Positions 1 through 9,844 of a DNA stretch of 64,000 nt are shown here, one piece after another. The stretch covers positions 1 to 64,000 of the forward strand of contig JABCPU010000266.1 of assembly GCA_016800925.1 (NCBI GenBank), read 5' to 3'. A program made the translations under genes and the position numbers. The notes under the pieces are model-generated. The model had not been told where the DNA came from. It searched no databases and was given only the letters and a program-made list of their open reading frames with translations. The DNA is from Suillus spraguei (Eukaryota; Basidiomycota; Agaricomycetes; Boletales; Suillaceae). Every line of letters begins with the position of its first letter. Within the stretch, counting starts at the first letter, position 1.

Positions 1-2220
1 AGTGCCGATCCCCGAGTGCCGGGTGCCGGAGCTCGGGGTTCGGCACTCAACATGTGTAAATCAATATTATGGTATTGCCTCACATTGTGCTAACTCCTGG
101 GTGCCGGAGCTCGGAAGTCCTGAGTCCTGAGTGCCGGAGTTCGGGGTTCGGCACATAAAATATGTGGATCGAGGTCTTTCACATTGTTTTGACTGCCGAA
201 CCCCGAGCTCTGGCATCGGGACTTGGGACTTCCGAGCTCCGGCACCTGGGAGTTAGCACAATGTGAGGCAATACCATAATATTGATTTACACATGTTGAG
301 TGCCGAACCCCGAGTGCCGGAGCTCGGGGTTCGGCAGTCAAAACAATGTGAAAGACCTCGATCCACATATTTTATGTGCCGAACCCCGAACTCCGGCACT
401 TGGGACTCGGCACTCGGGGATCGGCACTCAACTTGTGTAAATCAATATCATGGTATTGCCTCACATTGTGCTAACTCCCGGGTGCCGGAGCTCGGAAGTC
501 CCGAGTGCCGGAGTTCGGGGTTCAGCACATAAAATATGTGGATCGAGGTCTTTCACATTGTTTTGACTGCCGAACCCCGAGCTCTGGCACTCGGGGTTCG
601 GCACTCAACATGTGTAAATCAATATTATGGTATTGCCTCACATTGTTTTGACTACCAAACCCCGAGCTCCGGCACTCAGGGTTCAGCACTCAACATGTGT
701 AAATCAATATCATGGTATTGCCTCACATTGTGCTAACTCCCAGGTGCCGGAGTGCGGGGTTCGGCACTCAACATGTGTAAATCAATATCTTTGTATTGCC
801 TCACATGGTAACCCGGCACTCAGTGATCGTAATTCAGGACTCAACTTTGTATTGCCTCACATGGTTCTAACTCACGGGTGGCGGTGTTTGGGGTTTGGTG
901 TTAAAATATGTGGATCGATATCTGTCTCATTGTTATGAGTACCAAGTCCCGAGTCCCGAGTGTCGGGTGCCGGAGTTCGGGGTTGGCATTCAACATGTGT
1001 ACATCAATATCTTTGTATTGACTCACATTGTTCTCACTCCCGGGTGCTGGGGTTCAGGGTTGGGTGGTTAAATATGTGGATCGATATCTTTCACATGGTT
1101 ATGAGTCCCGAGTCCAGATTCCTAACTGCCGGGTGCCGAAGTTCGGGGTTCGGCACTCCACATGGTGTAAATCAATATCTTTGTATTGCCTCACATATTT
1201 CTAACTCCTGGGTGCCGGGGTTTGGGGTTCGGTGATAGAATATGTGCATTGACATCTTTCACATTGTTATAAGTTCCAAGGCCCGAGTCCCGAGTGCCGG
1301 GTGCCAGAGTTCAGGGTTCGGCACTCAACATGTGTAAATCAATATCTGTGTATTGCCTCACATTGTTCTAACTCCCGGGTGCCGGAGTTCAGGGTTCAGC
1401 ACATAAAATATGTGGATCGATATCTTTCACATTGTTATGAGTCCCGAATCCTGATCCCTGAGTGCCGGGTGCCGGAGTTTGGGGTTTGGCACTCAACATG
1501 TGTAAATCAATATCTTTGGATTGCCTCACATTGTTCTAACTCCCAGGTGCTGGGGTTCGGGTTCGGTGTTAAAATATGTGGATCAATATCTCTCACATTG
1601 TTATGAGGCCTGAGTCCCGATTCCCGACTGCCGGGTGCCGGAGTTCAGGGTTTGGTGTCTAAATATGTGCATTGATATCTTTCACATTGTTATGAGTCCC
1701 AAGGCCCGAGTCCCGAGTGCCGGGTGCCAGAGTTTGGGGTTGGCACTCAATATGTGTGAATCAATATCTCTGTATTGCCTCACATTGTTCTAAGTCCCGG
1801 GTGCCAGGGGTTGGGGTTCAGCACTTAAAATATGTAGATCAATATTTTCACATGGTGATGAGTCCCGAGTCCCAGGTGCCGGCGTTCGGGGTTCGGCACT
1901 TAAGATGTATGGATTGATATGTTTCACATTGTTACCTGGCACCCGGCACAAGGTGACTCAACAGATAGGTTTTAAATTCTTTACATTTTGTGTCGAGTCC
2001 TGAGTGCCAGGTGCCGGGGTTCAGGGTTCGGCACTCAAAATGTGTGAATCAATGTGAGGCAATAAAAAGACTTTGACCCACACATTTTTAGTGCTGAACC
2101 CCGAACTCTGACATCTGGTAGTCCACAATTTCGAGGTTTGGCACTCGTGATTCTGCACTCGGGACTCAGAAAAATGTGAGACAATAAAAGGAATTTGATC
2201 CAAAAGGAATTTGATCCACA
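1..2220. repeat. Satellite array 1, dimeric ~84/168-bp units
   Basis: Two related half-units alternate. One carries the phrase CTCAACATGTGTAAATCAAT followed by TTGCCTCACATTGT. The other carries AAAATATGTGGATCGATATC followed by TTTCACATTGTTATGAGTCC. Both are joined by variants of GTGCCGGAGTTCGGGGTTCGGCAC. Successive copies of the first phrase near 990, 1158, 1325 and 1493 are spaced 167-168 bp, while copies near 603, 689 and 767 are about 80 bp apart, so the basic unit is about 84 bp and the common higher-order unit is a dimer. Copies diverge by point changes. Open frames crossing the array are repeat-derived and are not genes. Confidence 0.93.
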
Positions 2221-2224
2221 CATT

Positions 2225-2500
2225 TAAAACTTGAAACTCACAAAATGTATATCATGTAAATTTTCTATTTCCTTACACAGTTCACCAATTGTCAAGTAAC
2301 AAGACCTGAGACCCAAATCCTGAATTCCTGGCAATGTATGAAGTGCTGAGTGCTGAGTGCTGAGTGCCGAAGCCGAGACCCAAAACTTGAAATTTCAAAA
2401 CTCGCAAACATCTGTATCATGTACAATTTCTATTTCCTTACACAGTTCACCGAGTGTTGAGTACCAAGACCTGAGACCCAAATCCCAAATTTAGGGTTGG
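2225..2500 (-). repeat. Inverted monomers of satellite 2
   Basis: About one and a half copies of the array 2 monomer lie here in the opposite orientation to the main array. They show the reversed phrases ATGTATATCATGTAAATTTT, CTATTTCCTTACACAGTTCA and CAAGACCTGAGACCCAAATC, which match the reverse complement of units between 4700 and 6800. Their position left of the MITE, with the long array on its right, gives the block an inverted layout. Confidence 0.8.
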
Positions 2501-2631
2501 CAGGCTAGCTGTGGAGGTCCGGAGGTCCGGAAATATGGAGATCAGGGCCAGAGATCATAGTGGAGATGGGGTGTGAAATACGGTATGTGACAGAAACTTG
2601 CAAAAATGTATATCATGTAAAATTAGTATTC

Positions 2632-3345
2632 CCTAGGCCGGACCTTTGACCCTTTGTTATATTATACTTTCCGAACTTTGTCCGAACTCCAGTCTTTATC
2701 TCTGTTCACCTCCAGCTCTACCTTTGGTAGTCTTCCTCTGTTTGTTTCTACTCTGGACTTCATCCGTAGTAGCCTGTACCTTCCTTACATAATCTCCGGA
2801 CCTACTCCTCCATAGTAGGGCAATACTTCCCCCCAAATCCACAGAGCTCCGCTCCTCCGTTTCTCCACTCTCCACTCCTCATTTCTGCATTCCTCCACTC
2901 CTCATCCTCTGGACCTCCTATCTCCGGACCTCTTGTCCTGTCCTATCCTATCCTTGACCTCCTGTGGATCATATTTCCCCCTGGAGCCTTGCTCCAATCC
3001 TGCCCTAGACTTCATCCAGTGGTCTTCCCTTCACCCATTCTACTTGGGACTTGTCCCAGTAGTCTTACCTCTATCTCCGCCTACCTGCGGCATAGTTTTC
3101 TACACTTCTCCAGAAGTTTATTGGCACTCTATGGAGCAATCCAGCCCAAGAGTTCCTCCAAGGTTCTCCCTCGGACTTCACAAGAACTCCTCTTTGGACT
3201 TCATATGAAATTAGGGGCATGTACTCAGGCAAGGGGCACAGGCACAAGCTGAGGCCAAGCCCCCATGGATTAGTATGACCCTCCAGTACGACCCCATGCA
3301 AAGCTGGAACTTCTGAATTGCCTCTGGTTTTGCATGGCCATAACA
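2632..3345 (+). mobile_element. Degenerate LTR-like element, family C
   Basis: A pyrimidine-rich segment ends in ...GCATGGCCATAACA. Its last 200 bases are the reverse complement of 7059-7260. The tail shares the layout of the family B LTR end: GGGGCA, a gap, GGGGCACAG, then GAGGCCAAGCCC, and a terminal TAACA. I infer a diverged relative of LTR family B. The left end is approximate because no clean TG terminus or target duplication is visible. Confidence 0.55.
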
Positions 3346-3370
3346 GTTTTGAGTTTCGGCACTCAGCACT

Positions 3371-4538
3371 CAGTGATTCAATAATTTGCTTCTGGCAGAG
3401 GTAACATTCATTGAAAAAATTTGTATATACATCAATTACTATGCAATTATGCCAACCTCCTCACAAGACCCTTTAACCTTCACCTCAACATCCAAGAACA
3501 AAAACATAGAAAGTCGCATTTCTCACACTTTTGATGTTTTCAGTATCTTACTCTTGCATAAATAATACAGCCTCTTCATATATCATTATAATACCATATA
3601 TACTTGCTTTGTATGACAAGGATCAGCTTAAAATAGGCCGGAGTTTTGAACTAGTGTGAATGCTTACTATTTCTACTGATAAGGAGCCCATACTTTCAAA
3701 AAATCAAAGTTTATTAATCAGACACCTGGAGTAGATTTAAAATACATTCACTATGATATATCTAAATTTATAAAACCATCCAACAAGAATTGAGTGCTGA
3801 GGAAGTGAAATAGATAAGAAATTGACTGTGGGAAAGTTCAAAGTCCCAAAATATCGAAAATGGTCAGTTGGGCAGTTGTAGGACTTTGACGCTGGGTCAA
3901 CTGAGATATACACCACATCCCTTTCACCACCCTCCAACCTCAGGGCAATATGCAGTATAGGTTCCTTTAGTAGTCTAACATGTATCTTACATATTTTGAA
4001 TGAAATATTCAAACTGTACCATATATAAATGTGACTTTGTGTAAAAAGATGTCAATTGTCACTTTTCACACATATGTCATTTTACTTATCATTCAGTCAG
4101 TCCTTCATGGATCTTTCTAAAACTTCAAATACATCATTAGAGACATATATGAGAGATAAATCACGCATCAGATCACTTATCACAAGCTTGATTATTATGT
4201 AGGCTTCTTATCAGTAGAAATATGCCCTGTACATGACATATCAGATTTGTGGCCTATATACAACTGATCCTTTGCATATGACACATGTGGGAGTGTACTA
4301 CTGTTGATGTCTGAGCAGGGCTGGCCATTTATGCAATGATAAGACATTGAAAAACTTTAAAAATGATTGAGGAGCAACAGGAGGGCATCCATGATAAGAT
4401 GGTCGAGATTGAACTGGATGTTGAGGTGAAGGTTAAAGGGTCTTGTGAGGAGGTGGACATAATTGCATAGTGATAGATGTATATACAATTTTTTTCAATG
4501 AATGTTACCTCTGCCAGAAGCAAATTATTGAATCACTG
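3371..4538. mobile_element. MITE-like element with ~120-bp terminal inverted repeats
   Basis: Bases 3371-3495 (starting CAGTGATTCAATAATTTGCT) reappear as the reverse complement at about 4414-4538 with few differences. The inverted repeats run on through CTGGCAGAGGTAACATTCAT and CACCTCCTCACAAGACCC. The roughly 0.9 kb interior is AT-rich with no credible transposase, so this is a non-autonomous DNA transposon. A target-site duplication is not clear because both flanks are satellite. The CAGTG terminus would suit a hAT-type element, but that is only a guess. Confidence 0.8.
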
Positions 4539-4544
4539 GAGTGC

Positions 4545-6880
4545 CAAAACTTGAAACCCAAAACTTGAAACTCACAAAGTGTGAACTACCGAGACCCGGG
4601 ACCCAAAACCCTGGCATACAGTTTCAAGTTTCAAGTTTCAAGTTTCAAATTTTGGGGTTCAGGGTTTAGGGTTCGGGTTCCGGCACGAGGCACTTGTTAC
4701 ATTGCCAGGAATTCAGGATTTGGGTTCCAGGTTTTGGTACTTGACACTCGGTGAACTATATAAGGAAATAGAAATTTTACATGATACAGATTTGTGCGAG
4801 TTTCAAGTTTCAAGTTTTGGGGTTCGAGGTCTGGCACTCGGCACTTGTTACATTGCCAGAAATTCAGGATTCGGGTCTCAGTTCTTGGTACTTGACACTC
4901 GGTGAACTGTATAAGGAAATAGAAAATTTACATCTTAGACATCTTTGCGAGTTTCAAGTTTCAAGTTGTAAGTTTCGGAGTTCGGGGGTTGTGTTCCAGC
5001 ACTCGGCACTTGTTACACTGCCAGGAATTCAGGATTTGGGTCCCGGGTCTTGGTACTTGACACTCAGTGAACTGTGTAAGGAAATAGCAATTTTACATGA
5101 TACAGATTTTTGCAAGTTTCAATTTTGAAGTTTGAAGTGTGAAGTTTCGGGGTTCGGGGGTCAGGTTCCGGCACTCGGCACTTGTTACACTGCCAGGAAT
5201 TCGGGAATCGGGTCCCAGGTCTTGGTACTTGACACTTGGTGAACTGTGCAAGGAAATAGAAAATTTACATGATACAGATTTTTGCAAGTTTCAATTTTGA
5301 AGTTTGAAGTGTGAAGTTTCGGGGTTCGGGGGTCAGGTTCTGGCACTTGGCACTTGTTACACTGCCAGGAATTTGGGATTCGTGTCCCGGGTCTTGGTAC
5401 TTGACACTCGGTGAACTGTGCAAGGAAATAGAAAATTTAAATGATACAGATTTTTGCAAGTTTCAATTTTGAAGTTTGAAGTTTGAAGTTTGAAGTTTGA
5501 AGTTTCGGAGTTCGGGGTTGTGTTCCGGCACTTGTTACACTGCCAGGAATTCGGGAATCGGGTCCCGGGTCTTGGTACTTGACAGTCGGTGAACTGTGCA
5601 AGGAAATAGAAAATTTACATGATACAGATTTTGCAAGTTTCAATTTTGAAGTTTGAAGTTTCGGAGTTCGGGGGTTGTGTTCTGGCACTTGGCACTTGTT
5701 ACACTGCCAGGGATTCGGGATTCGGGTCCCGGGTCTTGGTACTTGACACTCGGTGAACTGTGCAAGGAAATAGAAAATTTAAATGATACAGATTTTTGCA
5801 AGTTTCAATTTTGAAGTTTGAAGTTTGAAGTTTGAAGTTTGAAGTTTCGGAGTTCGGGGGTTGTGTTCCGGCACTTGGCACTTGTTACACTGCCAGGAAT
5901 TCGGGATTCGGGTCCCGGGTCTTGGTACTTGACACTCGGTGAACTGTGCAAGGAAATAGAAAATTTAAATGATACAGATTTTTGCAAGTTTCAATTTTGA
6001 TTTTGAAGTTTGAAGTGTGAAGTTTCGGGGTTCGGGGGTCAGGTTCCGGCACTCGGCACTTGTTACACTGCCAGGAATTCGGGATTCGTGTCCCGGGTCT
6101 TGGTACTTGACACTCGGTGAACTGTGTAAGGAAATAGAAAATTTAAATGATACAGATTTTGCAAGTTTCAATTTTGATTTTGAAGTTTGAAGTGTGAAGT
6201 TTCGGGGTTCGGGGGTCAGGTTCCGGCACTCGGCACTTGTTACACTGCCAGGAATTCGGGAATCAGGTCCCGGGTCTTGGTACTTGACACTCGGTGAACT
6301 TTGCAAGGAAATAGAAATTTTACATGATACAGATTTTTGCAAGTTTCAATTTTGAAGTTTGAAGTGTGAAGTTTCGGGATTCGGGGGTCAAGTTCCAGCA
6401 CTTGGCACTTGTTACACTGCCAGGAATTCGGGATTCGGGTCCCGGGTCTTGGTACTTGACACTTGGTGAACTTTGCAAGGAAATAGAAATTTTACATGAT
6501 ACAGATTTTTGCAAGTTTCAATTTTGAAGTTTGAAGTGTGAAGTTTCGGGGTTCGGGGCTCAGGTGCCGGCACTCGGCACTTGTTATATAGCCAGGAATT
6601 CAGGATTTGGGTCCCGGGTCTTGGTACTTGACACTCGGTGAACTGTGTAAGGAAATAGACATTTTACATGATACACATTTTTGTGAGTTCCAAGTTCCAA
6701 GTTTTAAGTTTCGAGGTTCTGGGTTCGGGTTCCGGCACTTGGCACTTGTTACATTGCCAAGGATTCATGATTTGGGTCCTGGGTCTTGGTACTTGACACT
6801 CGGTGAACTGTGTGAGGAAATAGGCATTTTACATGATATACATTTTTGCAAGTTTCAAGTTTTGAGTTTTGAGTTTCAGC
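4545..6880 (+). repeat. Satellite array 2, ~172-bp monomer, about 13 units
   Basis: Each unit contains in order GGCACTTGTTACACTGCCAG, GGTCTTGGTACTTGACACTC, GGTGAACTGTGCAAGGAAAT, and a TTTGAAG-rich stretch followed by TTTCGGGGTTCGGGGGT. The phrase TTGGTACTTGACACTCGGTG recurs every 160-178 bp from about 4733 to 6790. Internal units (5200-6540) are most alike and edge units are more diverged, as expected from unequal exchange. Length variation between monomers comes partly from differing numbers of TTTGAAG copies. Minus-strand open frames across the array are satellite translations, not genes. Confidence 0.93.
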
Positions 6881-6884
6881 TTTT

Positions 6885-7050
6885 TATTGCCTCACATTTT
6901 TCTGAGTCCCAAGTGCCAAATCCTGAGTGCCGAACCCCAGTAGTCCACAATTTCGGGGTTCAGCACTTGGGATTCAGCACTCAGGACTCAGACAAATGTC
7001 AGGCAATCAAAAGATTTGATTCACACATTTTTGGTAGATATCTTTTTTGT
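6885..7050 (+). repeat. Array 1-type segment beyond array 2
   Basis: This stretch resembles 2045-2220: a TTGCCTCACATTTTTCTGAG start, the shared phrase TAGTCCACAATTTCG, then a GGGTTCAGCACTTGGGATTC-type centre and a TTTGATTCACACATTTTT end. It shows that the right edge of array 2 again adjoins array 1-type sequence, so the block 2045-7050 is bounded by related segments on both sides. Confidence 0.7.
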
Positions 7051-7058
7051 CTCGAATC

Positions 7059-7735
7059 TGTTACGGCCATGCAAAACCAGAGGCTACTCAGATGTTCCAG
7101 CTTTGCATGGGGTCTCACTGGAGTGTCATAACTAAATCATAAGGGCTTGGCCTCCGCTCGTGCGCTGTGCCCCTTATACAAGTATGTGCCCCTAATTTTG
7201 CATGAAGTCTGAGGGGGAGTTCCAGTGAAGTCCAGAGGGGAACTCCGGAGGAACTCTAGGGCTAGACTGCTCAATAGTGCGCCGACGGACTACTGGAGGA
7301 TCATGGCAACCACGCAGGAACTATTTCCAGAGGACAGGAAATACAGGTAAGACTACTGGGTTAAGTCCCAAGTAGAATGGAATGGAGGATGGACTGCCAG
7401 ACAAAGTCCAGGGCAAGATAGGAGGGAAGCTCCAGGGGGAAAGATGATCCACAGGATGTCAAGGGTGGGGTAGGACAGGTCCGGAGGTCCGGAGATAGGA
7501 GGTCCGGAGATAGGAGGTCTGGAAAGGGAGGAGTGGAGGAGTGTAGGAGTGGAGGACCAGAGAAGTGAAGCTCCATGGATCCAAGGGGAAGTATTTAGGA
7601 CATTGATGAGGATCGGAAGTCTCAGATGTCAGAGGAGGGAAAGTCCGGACATAGTGGTGGGTGAGCTGTGCTCAGGGTGGGCTAGGATATGCATAGGGTT
7701 AGCAAGCTAGCTGCAGAGGTCTGAAGGTCCAGTCA
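7059..7735 (-). mobile_element. Degenerate LTR-like element, family C, inverted copy
   Basis: It starts TGTTACGGCCATGCAAAACC, the reverse complement of the end of the 2632-3345 element, and the match continues through the GGCTTGGCCTCCGCTCGTGC and GTGCCCCTAATTTTGCATGA region. The inner part is purine-rich with repeated GGTCCGGAG words. The distal end near 7735 is uncertain because it runs into the minisatellite flank. Confidence 0.55.
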
Positions 7736-7786
7736 GATGATATACAACTACCTCAGCTCCGCCATGTCTACAATTATCATACACAT

Positions 7787-8195
7787 GGGCCCACCCATCT
7801 ATATTTTATACCACCCTCGGCCCACCCGTCTAATACAATATTTTATATAACACTCTCGGCCCAACTGTCTAATATGTGTCTGGGCCCACCCGTGTATGTG
7901 ATAACAAGTACCCTTCACATACCTGTCTACCTGATACACATCTACCTTGGTACACCCATCTACATAATATCTAACTACCTCGGCCCATCCGTCTACCGGA
8001 TATTCATATACATCGGCCCACTCATCTACTCTACATATTCCTTGCATGGGCCCACCTGCCGTCATCGGGAATAATATTCCTCCCGGCCCATCCGTCATCA
8101 ACGAGGATATTTCTACCATGGGCCCATGGTCCGCTGGCCCGTATCATACGGGATATTATGCATGTCCGCTCACTCGTATAATACGGAGATAGTTC
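7787..8195 (+). repeat. ~33-bp minisatellite (GGCCCACCCGTCTA core)
   Basis: Eleven or so diverged tandem copies of a unit beginning GGGCCCACCCATCTA or CGGCCCATCCGTCTA occur at intervals of about 26-39 bp, starting near 7787, 7818, 7857, 7882, 7914, 7953, 7980, 8013, 8048, 8084 and 8119. Each core is followed by an AT-rich spacer such as ATATTTTATA. The array ends against a truncated LTR. Overlapping open frames on both strands come from the repeat and are not called as genes. Confidence 0.85.
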
Positions 8196-8208
8196 ACTGT
8201 AATATGTG

Positions 8209-8988
8209 GTAAGTTGCCGCGGTCAGTGATGATACCGCCGGAACTAGCGTCGTGTGTAGTGGTGCTTCCGTGGTCAAGGTAAGGTCAGTAACAGTTGCGT
8301 CGAGCGAGCGATGTCGAGCGGTGGTCTCAGCGGTGGTGGTAAGGTTGCGAGCGGTGCAAGGAAACAGTAAAGAAGTCTACGGTACTTTCAGCGGTAAAGT
8401 AGCGGTGCATGAGAAGTTCAGTCAAAGTAACAGTCAAAAGTCCAGCGGTATGCCAGTGGTAACGGAGAACGAGCATGATGTATTAATGAGCAATAAGGAA
8501 ACTTTAAAGACTAAGTCCACTACTGGGTTGATCCAGAGCTAGACAATAATCCTGACCTATAGTACGTGCAATGGTGTAAAATCAGGTACTGTATCATGCA
8601 GGGTACGCGGTGCTTATATCCTAAATTGTATGTACTTGGAATACTCTAGGCGAGATCAGTAGCACTGGAGTGTAGTAACCGCCATAAGTAAACATAGCGC
8701 GAGGCACTGCGGCACGAGGCAACATGTAATAAGGCTTGCCGTGGAATCAGTGATAACGAACAGAAAACAAACGACGCACCAAATGGAGCTATGTGGATGC
8801 GGCAAGGACATGGAAGGACATCAGTACGTGGAACGTGGTGCGGCAGTCGGTACGGTGTGCGGTAAGCATGGGATGCTGCCGGTACTGCTAAAGGGGTAAG
8901 ATGGCCATGGACAAGTGGTAACTCCTGTAGACGTGAGATGAGTGTCAAAATATGGGGTTTTAAGCCCAGCGCCAATATGTTCGTTACA
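8209..8988. mobile_element. LTR family A fragment, truncated at one end
   Basis: From GGTAAGTTGCCGCGGTCAGT to the terminal ...CCAATATGTTCGTTACA this matches most of the solo LTR at 17014-17979 in the same orientation, and 26581-27541 in reverse. About 190 bp of the other terminus (the TGTAAAGATACAACC end) is missing and replaced by the minisatellite flank. The intact end abuts the FunK1-like remnant. Confidence 0.8.
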
Positions 8989-9666
8989 CCGCATTGCAGG
9001 CTTGTAAGGACTGTGTGTTAGCTTGCCGGATACCCTGATGTTTCCCCATCTTGCTGTGATATCATCAGAGAGGACAAGATCAGGTTTACACTTTATGTCG
9101 CTGCTGGACAATGCCTTGTGAGCACTGGCTGTGCTCCATGTATGAGTTGCATAGCACTCGCATTTGAGCAGGGATTGTGATGCTAATAAGCAGCCAGCAA
9201 GAGTGTTCATAAAGGATGCGATGATTTCTTCATAAGTGGCACTCCCTGCAGTCTCTGGGTCTGGAGTACTACTAGCACTCCCAGTATTCGAGGCCGACTT
9301 GTCTCCAGGAGGGTTAACTGGAGGATCCCAGTTCCAAGTGCAAGTTTCAGTGTTGTACAGTGGCACTAGGGAATCTAGTGATGAGTCCTGGTATTATAGT
9401 CTGACGCGTTCATTGGGATAAATTATTTTTCTAAGGGGAATTCTGAGGTTGGATACATTGGGGAGAGGAACTTTGAAAGGCTGGAAGATGTGAGACAGCA
9501 AATGTCCTAGCAGTTGTGATGCCTCTGGTGGATCCTCATGTGTAACCAAATGATTGAGTTCATAAGAAGTGATTTTATTCATGGCATGAACATTGCTGAC
9601 ATCGGGGATGGACAATAGGGAAGAAAGTTTGATTCCATTGTCAACCGTCCTGAAAAAGAAAGCCAT
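8989..9666 (-). pseudogene. FunK1-like kinase N-terminal remnant
   Basis: Reading right to left gives a start at 9666 (MAFFFRTVDN...), one in-frame stop near 9397, then a continuing frame to 8989. The second part contains KPDLVLSDDITARWGNIRVS followed by GKLTHSPYKPAMR. I associate this pattern with the N-terminal part of FunK1 (fungal-type) kinases, which are expanded in mushroom-forming fungi. The protein stops exactly where the family A LTR begins, and no kinase catalytic motifs follow, so the C-terminal half is missing. The stop codon could be hidden in a small intron, but the LTR truncation alone makes this a pseudogene. The family assignment rests on remembered motif similarity. Confidence 0.6.
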
Positions 9667-9844
9667 TTTTCAGGTGTTTATGCTAATTATGACAACGGTG
9701 GGACAGCTGGAGACAAACACTTATCATGTACCGCACTGCCAATGAAGCTCAGCGTTTCAGGTGAACTAATAATAAAACAACTTCTAGCCAATAGTGATTA
9801 ATGCTGAAAATAGCGTGGAGTGAAAACCCTGATATCCGCAAAAG

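Noticed and set aside
90..2223. Several 60-100 codon open frames in the satellite block
   Set aside because: They translate satellite repeats (CVNQYLCIASH-type text recurring every unit) on both strands and have no gene context.
5093..6514. Minus-strand series of similar short proteins (MQKSVSCKFSISLHSSPSVKYQ)
   Set aside because: Each is one reading of the 172-bp satellite monomer. Repeated ORFs here reflect monomer length and lack of stops, not a gene family.
1..6880. CRISPR-like array
   Set aside because: Repeats are directly adjacent and diverged, there are no unique spacers of constant size, and the organism is a eukaryote.
7799..8119. 106-codon minus-strand open frame
   Set aside because: It is a translation of the 33-bp minisatellite (DGWAEV/DGCTKV-type repeats).
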